A stretch of DNA of 64,000 nt. Source: Azospirillum canadense (GTDB lineage Bacteria; Pseudomonadota; Alphaproteobacteria; Azospirillales; Azospirillaceae). This document shows, piece after piece, positions 44,318-52,893 of this stretch. The stretch is from NCBI RefSeq assembly GCF_025961225.1, contig NZ_JAOQNG010000010.1, positions 858,501 through 922,500 of the forward strand. The letters run 5' to 3'. The notes below the pieces were generated by a model, which saw nothing but the letters and a program-made list of their open reading frames with translations, was not told where the DNA came from and did not search any database. The stretch's first letter is position 1, and each line of letters begins with the position of its first letter. The translations under genes and the position numbers were made by a program.

Positions 44318-44948
44318 TGGGGACATCCCAGCCTTGGGCGAGGAGTTGAGCGAAGCATCGTTTATCGACATCTGGGACATTGTCGCTGCTCTTCAGGTCG
44401 TAGGAGAGGGCTCGGAAGTCCTGGGAGGACGTCATGTCCATGAAGAAGAAGACTTTGAGCGTGCAATCGCCCTTGGCGTAGTGCCACACCTTTGCAGGAG
44501 GTGCCTCTTCCGTGGCGGCAGGGGTGCCCAGGAGACGCCGGGTCTGGACCTGGTCCAGGCCGACGAGCGTATCAGGTGACAGGTTGGTGGACGCCTTGCG
44601 GCCCGCGGGATCCGAGATCATCGGGTTGGCGGGCAATGCGGCGACCTCCGCACCGGTCACGGCGACCGTTCCCGCGGTGGCGCCGGTCGTCGGACCGGTC
44701 ACCGCCGGAGAGGCGGTCGCGTCCTTCGCCGTGGCGACGGCCATCGGCGGAGGCTTGGGTTTCGTCCGCGGGACCGGCGGAACGGCCGAAGCCGTGCGCG
44801 GCGGCGAGGCGGTCTGCGTCTCGGGAGGAACGGCGGTGCCGGGACACCCCGCCAGCAGTAGAACCGCCAGCATCAGGCCCGCACCGCGCCGGCACCCCGC
44901 TCCGACAGCAGCTCCAGCCACTTCGCATTTTGTACCCGTCATGGTCAT
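44310..44948 (-). CDS. Lipoprotein at the head of the two-component operon
   Basis: 212 residues. N-terminal hydrophobic stretch and lipobox VLLLAGC (Cys near residue 35), a long Pro/Thr/Ala-rich linker (about 40-130), then a compact domain (LVGLDQVQTRRLLGTPAATEEAPPAKVWHY split over about 148-177; CTLKVFFFMD; CFAQLLAQGWDVP). The end resembles small outer-membrane assembly-type domains (SmpA/BamE-like motif QVQxLLGTP). It may act as an envelope sensor or accessory protein for the downstream kinase. The stop overlaps the regulator start. Confidence 0.8.
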   Translation of the reverse strand: MTMTGTKCEVAGAAVGAGCRRGAGLMLAVLLLAGCPGTAVPPETQTASPPRTASAVPPVPRTKPKPPPMAVATAKDATASPAVTGPTTGATAGTVAVTGAEVAALPANPMISDPAGRKASTNLSPDTLVGLDQVQTRRLLGTPAATEEAPPAKVWHYAKGDCTLKVFFFMDMTSSQDFRALSYDLKSSDNVPDVDKRCFAQLLAQGWDVPND

Positions 44949-45048
44949 GCTCGGGCCTTTCAAGCATCGTGGTTGAATTCGCGGGCGGTCTTGCCGGCTC
45001 CATGCCTGCACTTGCCGCCTCCGTGAGACACAAACTCAGTCCAGTCTG

Positions 45049-45064
45049 GTTAATGTGGCGTTAA
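45049..45064. promoter_or_regulatory. Direct-repeat site upstream of the lipoprotein/two-component operon
   Basis: GTTAA occurs at 45049-45053 and 45060-45064, an 11-base period on the same face of the helix as expected for tandem OmpR-type binding. It lies about 100 bases upstream of the lipoprotein start. Autoregulation by the operon's own regulator is an inference. Confidence 0.4.
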
Positions 45065-45347
45065 GCGCCCCAAATCTACCCCCTTTTTGCGCGCATTTGC
45101 GACCACTTTTTATTCCCACTCCTATCGATAGGGTGATTTTCGAAACAATTTATCCATCAAGAGGTCAGTGGATTGAGGTGAGATCGCCTCAAATGCAAGG
45201 CGAAGCTCTGGCTCTCTCCTTGCGCGAGAGAGATCGGCGATGATCACGCATGCCACGAGAGGCCGACATCCGCCGCAGGGGCGCAGTCCTGGTGCCGTGT
45301 CGGCGCGATGACGGCGAAGAGGAAAAGGGAACAAACGGGCACAAAAA

Positions 45348-45366
45348 AGGCGCCCTGGGGGCGCCT
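45348..45366 (-). terminator. Rho-independent terminator facing left, without an adjacent gene
   Basis: AGGCGCC (45348-45354) pairs with GGCGCCT (45360-45366). On the minus strand the stem runs into TTTTTTGTG. The nearest minus-strand gene ends 373 bases to the right, so either that transcript has a long 3' region or a separate small RNA ends here. Confidence 0.82.
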
Positions 45367-45633
45367 GGAAGACAATTGACGAAGACAATCGGCGGCAAAG
45401 GCAATCGGCGGCGGGGCCACCCGGGTATGGCCCCACCGCCGGTCAGCCGGATGGGCAACAGGATCATTCCGAAGAGCACGCCCAAGGGCGGCCGAAGGGA
45501 TGTTGCCGCGCGAACTCCAGCCGTCTATCCGGCCGGTCTCACGACCGGTCGGCGTCGTGTGTCCAATGCTTTTCGAGCATCAACCTTCACGCCCGCCATG
45601 GTGCGCCGGCCCATTCCCCGTGTCAAGATACCG

Positions 45634-45689
45634 GGGCAATACGCAATCGTGGTCCTTTCCCTTATGGGAATACCACGATTGAAGTGCCC
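45634..45689. ncRNA. Long compound hairpin, possible structured RNA
   Basis: Three nested arm pairs: GGGCA/TGCCC (45634-45638, 45685-45689), CAATCGTGGT/ACCACGATTG (45644-45653, 45672-45681) and TTCCC/GGGAA around a TTAT loop. Internal loops of 3-5 bases separate them. It lies 50 bases past the stop of the gene at 45739 and 268 bases before the minus-strand terminator. Whether it is transcribed is not shown. Confidence 0.4.
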
Positions 45690-45738
45690 AATACTGCGAA
45701 GGAGACACGCACCCAATCCTTCTGTTGTGCCGATGCTG

Positions 45739-47070
45739 TCACGCCAGCAGGTTTACCGCGCCCGATCCACTGGCGGATACGGCGGCATCGGGCGACGGAA
45801 CCGCCGCCACCGCCCCGGTATCCGTCCCCGCAACAGCCTCGGCATCGGCTCCCCCATCGGCCGCGGTGGCGCTGCCGTCATCGGCGCCGGTGAGGATACT
45901 CAGCACCTCCTGCGGTGAGATGCCGGAGCCGAACGCCGCCTGGCGGAGCCCGTTGACCTCGTCCTGGGCGCCCTCGACGATTTTGTCGTAGGCCTTAAAG
46001 GACTCACGCCGGGCCTTACGCCGTTCCTCCGATTGGTCGGCCTCGTTGGCGACCTTGGCTTCGCCGATGACCGACTTCACCGTCTCCAGAACCTTTTCGA
46101 CCCGGCGGCCGAAATCGTCCGCTTCGCGGTAGCGGGACATCTTCAGGTCGTTGTCGGCGATCATCCGCTGCATCAGCGCGCGCCGGCTGTCGCTGGATAA
46201 GGCCCCCGACCCCGGCTGAAGCCCGCCCAGCGCCGCCTTCACGGCCTCGGCGACGTCGGGCGGCATTCCGTCCGTCGGTGCGTCGTCGGGCTTGGAGCCT
46301 TCCTCCTCGTCGGGACCGGCTTTGACAGCCTGCCCCTCCAAACCGGACGCCTCGGCCGCCAGGGCGTCTGCTTCTCCAGCCGGCGCTCCGTCGCCGGGGG
46401 AGTCCTGGCTGGCGGACAAAGAGGCCACGTCCTGGGCGAAGACGGCGGCACCAGCCGCCTCCCCGCCCACCATCTCCCCACCCTGGGCCTTCGCCTCTTG
46501 CGCTTTCGCCAAGGCGTCCGGGCTCAGCGTCACCGTGACATCCACGGACATCTCCGTCTGGACGACGGTCAGCGACGTCCGCGTGACGGTGTGCACGATC
46601 TCCGTCGCCTGCCCCGCGCCCGGGGTGCCCGCCCCGCCCGGCAGCCCCATTTCGGCGGCGGCGGCCACGCCCTGGCCGTATTCCTTCGCCGCGCGCCCGG
46701 CCTCGCGGGCCAGGATCGCCGCCTCGCGGGCCAGCTGCGCCAGCTTCTCCCGGTTGCCATGGGAGAAGCGCATCATCACCTTCAGTTCGGCGATCTTGCG
46801 CTCCACCTCCTCCAGCTTCCGTTCGGCGGCCGCCTTCGGCCCGCCGACGCGCTTGGCCTCCTCCATGGCGGTCAGGGCGGATGACCGTTCCTGCTGCTGC
46901 CTGGGCGTAAGCGCGAAGGGCTGCTGCATCGCGGCGGCCTTGTCGGTCAGGCGCTGCTTGGCGTCCTTGGCGTCCATCGCCTCCATGTCGCGTTCCCAGG
47001 CCTTCTTGGCCTGCTGAAGGCGGAACAGGCTGGACTGGCCGTCGGACTGCACGCTGAAAATCCCGCTCAC
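45739..47070 (-). CDS. Large helical/coiled-coil hypothetical protein
   Basis: 443 residues, no signal peptide or membrane segment, very rich in Ala, Glu, Lys and Gln. A long coiled coil (about 45-130: QQAKKAWERDMEAMDAKDAK; AERKLEEVERKIAELKVMM) is followed by a Val/Thr strand region (EIVHTVTRTSLTVVQTEMSVDVTVTL), an acidic disordered part and a C-terminal helical part (MIADNDLKMSRYREADDFG). Not recognised. The GTG at 47070 has GGAGGAGG five bases upstream, a strong ribosome site deciding this start. It is divergent from the stress operon at 47321. Confidence 0.75.
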   Translation of the reverse strand: MSGIFSVQSDGQSSLFRLQQAKKAWERDMEAMDAKDAKQRLTDKAAAMQQPFALTPRQQQERSSALTAMEEAKRVGGPKAAAERKLEEVERKIAELKVMMRFSHGNREKLAQLAREAAILAREAGRAAKEYGQGVAAAAEMGLPGGAGTPGAGQATEIVHTVTRTSLTVVQTEMSVDVTVTLSPDALAKAQEAKAQGGEMVGGEAAGAAVFAQDVASLSASQDSPGDGAPAGEADALAAEASGLEGQAVKAGPDEEEGSKPDDAPTDGMPPDVAEAVKAALGGLQPGSGALSSDSRRALMQRMIADNDLKMSRYREADDFGRRVEKVLETVKSVIGEAKVANEADQSEERRKARRESFKAYDKIVEGAQDEVNGLRQAAFGSGISPQEVLSILTGADDGSATAADGGADAEAVAGTDTGAVAAVPSPDAAVSASGSGAVNLLA

Positions 47071-47213
47071 GCCTGCCTCCTCCGGTTCATCGGGGCCGAG
47101 TTCGCTTCGCGGCAAAGTTTAGCAGACTTTTGCGTTCTGTCCAATTACGACGCCCACGCGCGGGTTCCCGCCGGCAACCCCGCGTTGCCGCGGCAAAGGA
47201 TTGTACACACCTT

Positions 47214-47239
47214 GGAACTCCGAAGCCCGCGCTGTTGTT
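47214..47239 (+). promoter_or_regulatory. Putative EcfG (general stress sigma factor) promoter
   Basis: GGAAC (47214-47218) and GTT (47237-47239) are 18 bases apart, within the EcfG spacing. The motif is 81 bases upstream of the first gene of the three-gene membrane-stress operon, whose families are typical general-stress targets. Confidence 0.55.
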
Positions 47240-47320
47240 TGAAGGGTTGACATCGGACGCCGCCCAGCGCGGCGAGACGCCGCATGCCGCGGAGAATGAA
47301 ATCCCGGAGGAGGAAAGCAG

Positions 47321-48403
47321 ATGGCAGACCGCGACACGTCGGGCATCGGAGGGAGCTTCGGAGCGGGTACCGGCGGATCGAACCGCAAGGACCAGAACAG
47401 CACGGGCCAGAACGGCACGAGCCAGCCGGGCAGCCAGCCGAACGCAACCAGCCAGCAGGCCGGAAGCCAACACAACGACATGGGCCGCATGAGCAACACC
47501 GACCGCAATTCGACCGGCAACAACTCGACCGACCGCATGAGCGGCGACGTCAGCCGCATGGCCGACGACGCCACCCAGGCGGGACGCGACAGCATCAACT
47601 CCGCCCAGGGCCGGATCCGTTCGCTCCTGGAGCAGCAGAGCCACCGCGCCGCCGACCAGCTCGGCAGCGTCGCGAACGCGCTGCACAAGGCCGCCGAGCA
47701 GCTGAACGACGAGAACAACGGCACCGCCGCGCGCTACGCCGGCCAAGCCGCCGACCGCGTCGAGCAGGTCGCCGACATGCTGCGCACCTCGAGCGTCGAC
47801 GACATGGTCGGCCAAGTCGAGCGCTTCGCCCGCCGCCAGCCGGAGGTGTTCGTCGGCGCGGCCTTCGCGGTCGGCTTCCTGTTCGCCCGCTTCATCAAAA
47901 GCTCGGGTGAGCGCCGATTTCAAGGCCAGGGCGGATACCAGTCCGGGCACCAGGGGGGCTACCGGGCCCCGACGTCGCGCATGACGTCGGATCGCATGTC
48001 GGGCCACCGCGACGACGACCGGTCGAGCTTCAGCGCCGGCCGCTCCGCCACGGCCTCCGGCATGGGCACGGGCATGGCGTCCGGCGCTGGCCGCGACGTT
48101 GGACGGGGCATGGCGGGCGGCATCGCCGGCTCGACCGCCGCGGGTTCGTCCAGCGCCTATGACCGCAACCACGCCACCGCCGGCGCGGCCCCGCCGCGGG
48201 CGTCCCTGAACGCGGCCACCGCCGCGACCAGCGCCGCCCGCACCCGTGACGCGGCCCAGTTGATGGCCGGCGGTTCGCCGGAACCGACCCGCACCAGCGG
48301 CATCGGCAGCACCGGCACTGGCACCGGCCAGTCGAACCAGAGCCGGACCGGCGCCGACAGCACCCCGGTGACCGGCGTCAAGCCCCAAGGCACCCTGCCA
48401 TGA
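47321..48403 (+). CDS. YqjD/ElaB-like (DUF883-type) membrane-anchored stress protein with long disordered arms
   Basis: 360 residues. A low-complexity N-terminus rich in Asn, Ser, Gly, Gln and Thr (1-75) precedes an amphipathic helical region (SGDVSRMADDATQAGRDSIN to VEQVADMLRTSSVDDMVGQV) and one membrane helix (about 174-192, QPEVFVGAAFAVGFLFARF). This layout matches DUF883 proteins such as YqjD and ElaB, which anchor to the membrane in stationary phase and bind ribosomes; those end at the helix, whereas here about 165 further low-complexity residues follow. GGAGGAAAG lies upstream of the ATG. Its stop overlaps the next gene by four bases. Confidence 0.75.
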   Translation: MADRDTSGIGGSFGAGTGGSNRKDQNSTGQNGTSQPGSQPNATSQQAGSQHNDMGRMSNTDRNSTGNNSTDRMSGDVSRMADDATQAGRDSINSAQGRIRSLLEQQSHRAADQLGSVANALHKAAEQLNDENNGTAARYAGQAADRVEQVADMLRTSSVDDMVGQVERFARRQPEVFVGAAFAVGFLFARFIKSSGERRFQGQGGYQSGHQGGYRAPTSRMTSDRMSGHRDDDRSSFSAGRSATASGMGTGMASGAGRDVGRGMAGGIAGSTAAGSSSAYDRNHATAGAAPPRASLNAATAATSAARTRDAAQLMAGGSPEPTRTSGIGSTGTGTGQSNQSRTGADSTPVTGVKPQGTLP

Positions 48404-48864
48404 GTGCCGCGGAGGACCGTTCCCACGATCCTCGTCAGGATCGCTCTTATGATCCGCGTCAGGATCGTCCTCATGACCCGCGGCAGGACCGTCCCATCGC
48501 CGGCCTGTTCGCCGACTTGGCGCGCGAGACCACCAACCTCGCGCGCACGGAGATCGAACTCGCCAAGGCCGAACTCACGGAAAAGGCGGGACAGGCGGCG
48601 GGCGGCGTCGCCTTCGTCGCCGCCGGCGGGCTGGTCGCCTTCGCGGGCGTCCTGGTCCTGCTGGCCGCCGCGGTGCTGGCCCTGGCGACCGTGATGGCGC
48701 CCTGGCTCGCCGCCGTGATCGTCGGCGTGGTGGTGCTGGCCATCGGGGGCGTGATCGCCCTGATGGGCAAGAACCGGCTGAAGCCGGAGAACCTGCAGCC
48801 GCGGCGCACCATGGAGACGCTGCGCGACGACAAGCGCTGGGCCCGATCCCAGCTGGCCCGATGA
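48400..48864 (+). CDS. YqjE-like / phage-holin-superfamily membrane protein
   Basis: 154 residues. An N-terminal arm has three tandem eight-residue repeats ([SP][HY]DPRQDR), followed by the family block LFADLARETTNLARTEIELAKAELTEKAG and two membrane helices (about 67-93 and 98-122). This matches the YqjE/DUF1469 or holin-superfamily group that neighbours YqjD in other bacteria; it is not evidence for a prophage. The ATG overlaps the upstream stop (ATGA) and its own stop overlaps the next gene the same way. Confidence 0.82.
   Translation: MSAAEDRSHDPRQDRSYDPRQDRPHDPRQDRPIAGLFADLARETTNLARTEIELAKAELTEKAGQAAGGVAFVAAGGLVAFAGVLVLLAAAVLALATVMAPWLAAVIVGVVVLAIGGVIALMGKNRLKPENLQPRRTMETLRDDKRWARSQLAR
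48421..48492 (+). repeat. Three in-frame 24-base tandem repeats
   Basis: Three adjacent 24-base units (48421-48444, 48445-48468, 48469-48492) encode S-H-DPRQDR, S-Y-DPRQDR and P-H-DPRQDR at the N-terminus of the YqjE-like protein. Silent differences between units show they are not a very recent duplication. Confidence 0.9.
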
Positions 48865-49835
48865 GCGGGCGCGCGGATCACGGGCGGGAACGGTCCTCCG
48901 CGGACCAGTCCCGCGACTATGACGCTCTGCAGCGGGACATCCGCGAAAGTCAGTCGCGGATCACCGAAACGATCGGCGCGCTGCGGCACAAGGCCGGGCA
49001 GCTCGCCCCAAGGACTGTGATGGAGAACGCCATGAACCGGATGCACAATACCAGCAGCGGCGGGCGCGGCCAGCGCCAGCAGGACGACCGCAACGATTAT
49101 CGATACCAGGGTGGCCAATCCCGCGGCTGGACGTCATCGGTGTCCAGCACCGTGCGCGACAACCCGATCCCGCTGGCCCTGATCGGCCTCGGCATCGGCT
49201 GGCTCGCGCTGTCGGGCAGCGGCTACGACCGCCGCATTGCGCGCAGCGGCGCCGTCCACTCCGTGCGCGACCGGGCCGGCAGTGCTGCCGAATACGCCCG
49301 CGACACCTTCTACAGCGCCACCGGCAGCGTGCGCGACGCTGCCAGCACCGCCTACGACCGCGCCAGCGATCTGGCCGGCGACGCCTATGACCGCGCCAGC
49401 GACGCCGTCAGCAGCGCCCGCGACCACATCCCGGGCATGGGCAACCGCACCTACAGCGTCGGCCAGTCCCAGCACCAGTCGTCTTCCTCGCACGGCGACG
49501 GCGGCCGTCATGGCCTGATGTCGACGGAGCGCATGCACAGCGCGACCAGCCGCCTGTGGGACATGGTGGACGAGCACCCGCTGGTCGCCGGCGTGATGGG
49601 CGTGGCGCTGGGTGCCGCACTCGGCGCCAGCATCCCGTCGACTCGCTACGAGAACGAGTGGATCGGCGATTACGCCGACGAGGCGACGCACCGCGCCAAG
49701 GAACTGGCCCAGGAGGCCATGGACCGCGGCACCCGCGCGGCCCGCGCCGCCGTGGAAGCGGCGAAGGAGGAGGTCGGCGACGCCGTCACCGCGGTCGGCG
49801 ATGCGGCCCGCGAGGAAGCGCGCAAGCCGTCCTGA
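48861..49835 (+). CDS. DUF3618 protein with LEA-like repeats (nutrient-deprivation type)
   Basis: 324 residues. The N-terminal DUF3618 motif DYDALQRDIRESQSRITETIGALRHK (in residues 19-44) is followed by a hydrophobic segment (NPIPLALIGLGIGWLAL), helical 11-mer-like repeats (AYDRASDLAGDAYDRASDAV), a second hydrophobic segment (HPLVAGVMGVALGAALGASIP) and a LEA-like amphipathic C-terminus (HRAKELAQEAMDRGTRAARA). Similar proteins are annotated nutrient deprivation-induced in rhizobia. It probably protects the membrane under stress. Last gene of the operon; a strong terminator follows. Confidence 0.82.
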   Translation: MSGRADHGRERSSADQSRDYDALQRDIRESQSRITETIGALRHKAGQLAPRTVMENAMNRMHNTSSGGRGQRQQDDRNDYRYQGGQSRGWTSSVSSTVRDNPIPLALIGLGIGWLALSGSGYDRRIARSGAVHSVRDRAGSAAEYARDTFYSATGSVRDAASTAYDRASDLAGDAYDRASDAVSSARDHIPGMGNRTYSVGQSQHQSSSSHGDGGRHGLMSTERMHSATSRLWDMVDEHPLVAGVMGVALGAALGASIPSTRYENEWIGDYADEATHRAKELAQEAMDRGTRAARAAVEAAKEEVGDAVTAVGDAAREEARKPS

Positions 49836-49885
49836 CGGACGGGCGCTTTTCCTGATTTTCCATCGCGTTCGACGTCTCGACGTCA

Positions 49886-49913
49886 GCGGCCCCGCGCCAT
49901 CCCGCGGGGCCGC
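49886..49913 (+). terminator. Terminator of the membrane-stress operon
   Basis: An 11-base GC stem (49886-49896 with 49903-49913) followed by CTTTCTTCTTT, 51 bases past the DUF3618 stop. Confidence 0.85.
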
Positions 49914-50050
49914 CTTTCTTCTTTCCAAACGACACTTACTTTCCGGTGCGGCTCAACCGTCGCCTGCGGCGGAACGTCGCAGTGCGCGCCATGCAATCCT
50001 GCCATTAATATAACCGAGCGTTTCCGGCGGATATTAAGCCACGGTTCCGC

Positions 50051-50080
50051 TTGACAAAGGTCTTATGATGGCCACTTAAT
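50051..50080 (+). promoter_or_regulatory. Sigma70-type promoter of the suf operon
   Basis: TTGACA (50051-50056) and CTTAAT (50075-50080) with an 18-base spacer, immediately upstream of the palindromic operator and 32 bases before the regulator ATG. Confidence 0.65.
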
Positions 50081-50099
50081 CAGGACTAATTTAGTCCTG
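50081..50099. promoter_or_regulatory. Palindromic Rrf2-type operator at the suf promoter
   Basis: CAGGACTAATTTAGTCCTG is a 19-base inverted repeat with only the centre base pair unmatched. It abuts the -10 element and covers the likely transcription start. The position suits repression by the Rrf2-family regulator whose ATG is at 50112. Confidence 0.75.
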
Positions 50100-50111
50100 T
50101 ATGGGGCGATT

Positions 50112-50576
50112 ATGATAAGGCTGAGCAAGCTGACCGACTACGCCATCGTCGTCATGAGCGAGATGGCGCGGCATGTGGGCACGGTCCACACCGTGACTCA
50201 CCTCGCCGAACGCACCGGCGTGCCCGCCCCCACCGTCGCCAAGCTGATGAAGGCCCTCACCCCGGCCGGCCTGACGACCTCGCACCGGGGCGCTGCCGGG
50301 GGTTATGCGCTCAGCCGCACCGCCGATGCAATATCCATCGCCGAAATCATCACCGCGCTCGACGGCCCCATCGCGCTGACCGCCTGTGTCGAGGGCGCCG
50401 AAAGCCAGTGCGGCGTGGAGCGGATGTGCCCGATGCGCGGCGGTTGGGAAAAGGTCAACCGCGCCATCCGCGGCGCGCTCGAACAAGTGACCCTGGCCGA
50501 CATGATGGGGCCCGCCGTATGGCCCGACATCGACTTGGCTAACAACGAATCCGCACCGACACGGCGCGCCGTCTGA
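50112..50576 (+). CDS. SUF system Rrf2-family iron-sulfur regulator
   Basis: 154 residues. Winged helix-turn-helix (RLSKLTDYAIVVMSEMAR; VPAPTVAKLMKALTPAGL) and the [Fe-S]-binding Cys triad C92, C100 and C106, typical of IscR/SUF-type Rrf2 regulators. The cluster state should report cellular Fe-S sufficiency and repress the downstream suf genes when full. The opening MIRLSKLTDYAIVVM is the hallmark of the alphaproteobacterial SUF regulator. It is first in the operon; sufB starts 42 bases after its stop. Confidence 0.93.
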   Translation: MIRLSKLTDYAIVVMSEMARHVGTVHTVTHLAERTGVPAPTVAKLMKALTPAGLTTSHRGAAGGYALSRTADAISIAEIITALDGPIALTACVEGAESQCGVERMCPMRGGWEKVNRAIRGALEQVTLADMMGPAVWPDIDLANNESAPTRRAV

Positions 50577-50618
50577 CGTTCGGCGCAATCTGGAAACGCT
50601 TTTAGGGAACGAGAGCAC

Positions 50619-52106
<1,488 letters not shown>

Positions 52107-52137
52107 CCGCCCACCGTATTGCGAAGGACAAGAAACC

Positions 52138-52890
52138 ATGATCGAAATCAAGAACCTGCACGCCACGGTGGACGGCAAGGAGATCCTGAAGGGCATCAAC
52201 CTTACGATCCGCCCCGGCGAGGTCCACGCCATCATGGGCCCGAACGGGTCGGGCAAGAGCACGCTCAGCTACGTGCTGGCCGGCCGCGAGGGCTATGAGA
52301 TCACCAAGGGCTCGGTCGTGTATTTCGGCCAGGACCTGCTGGCGATGGAGCCGGAGGAGCGCGCCGCCGCCGGCGTCTTCCTGGCCTTCCAGTACCCGGT
52401 GGAAATCCCCGGCGTCGCCAACACCACCTTCCTGAAGTCGGCCCTCAACGCCATCCGCAAGCAGCGCGGCGAACAGGAACTCGACGCCATGCAGTTCCTG
52501 AAGCTGGTGCGCGAGAAGACCAAGTCGCTGAACATGACCGACGAGATGCTGAAGCGCGCGGTCAACGTGGGCTTCTCCGGCGGCGAGAAGAAGCGCAACG
52601 AGACGCTCCAGATGGCCGTCCTCCAGCCGAGGTTCGCCATCCTCGACGAGACGGACAGCGGCCTGGACATCGACGCGCTGAAGATCGTGGCGGAGGGCGT
52701 CAACGCGCTGCGCTCGCCGGAGCGCGCCATGCTGGTCATCACCCACTACCAGCGCCTGCTCGACTACATCGTGCCGGACTATGTGCACGTTCTCGCCCAC
52801 GGCAAGATCCAGCGCTCCGGCGGCAAGGAGCTGGCACTGGAGCTGGAGAAGAACGGCTACGCCGAGTTCGGCGTCAACGAGGCGGCCTGA
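52138..52890 (+). CDS. sufC: SufC, ATPase of the SUF scaffold complex
   Basis: 250 residues, ABC-type ATPase. Walker A GPNGSGKST (about 37-45), Q-loop FLAFQYPVEIPG, signature FSGGEKKRNE, Walker B AILDETDSGLDID and the His switch VITHYQRLLDY. It drives structural changes of SufB and SufD during cluster assembly; not a transporter. sufD starts three bases after its stop. Confidence 0.97.
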   Translation: MIEIKNLHATVDGKEILKGINLTIRPGEVHAIMGPNGSGKSTLSYVLAGREGYEITKGSVVYFGQDLLAMEPEERAAAGVFLAFQYPVEIPGVANTTFLKSALNAIRKQRGEQELDAMQFLKLVREKTKSLNMTDEMLKRAVNVGFSGGEKKRNETLQMAVLQPRFAILDETDSGLDIDALKIVAEGVNALRSPERAMLVITHYQRLLDYIVPDYVHVLAHGKIQRSGGKELALELEKNGYAEFGVNEAA

Positions 52891-52893
52891 GCC

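Larger units (their letters stand above)
44949..45738. other. 790-base gene-poor, hairpin-rich stretch
   Basis: No convincing protein gene; short open frames here lack ribosome sites and good codon use. The left part (45050-45180) is AT-rich and has the palindrome CCTATCGATAGG (45121-45132). Hairpins include TCGCC/GGCGA (45184-45203) and CTCTCTC/GAGAGAG (45212-45232). A minus-strand terminator (45348-45366) and a long hairpin (45634-45689) are listed separately. The stretch between them could be a 3' untranslated region or a non-coding RNA. Confidence 0.6.

Noticed and set aside
45189..45485. Minus-strand open frame of 98 codons in the gene-poor region
   Set aside because: It spans a terminator hairpin, has no ribosome site and its composition is unlike the neighbouring genes.
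47321..48492. CRISPR array or other repeat system around the tandem repeats
   Set aside because: The repeats are in-frame, adjacent without spacers and inside coding sequence.
48400..48864. Possible prophage because of a holin-superfamily protein
   Set aside because: No lysin, integrase or structural phage gene is nearby, and the operon context matches YqjD/YqjE stress proteins.
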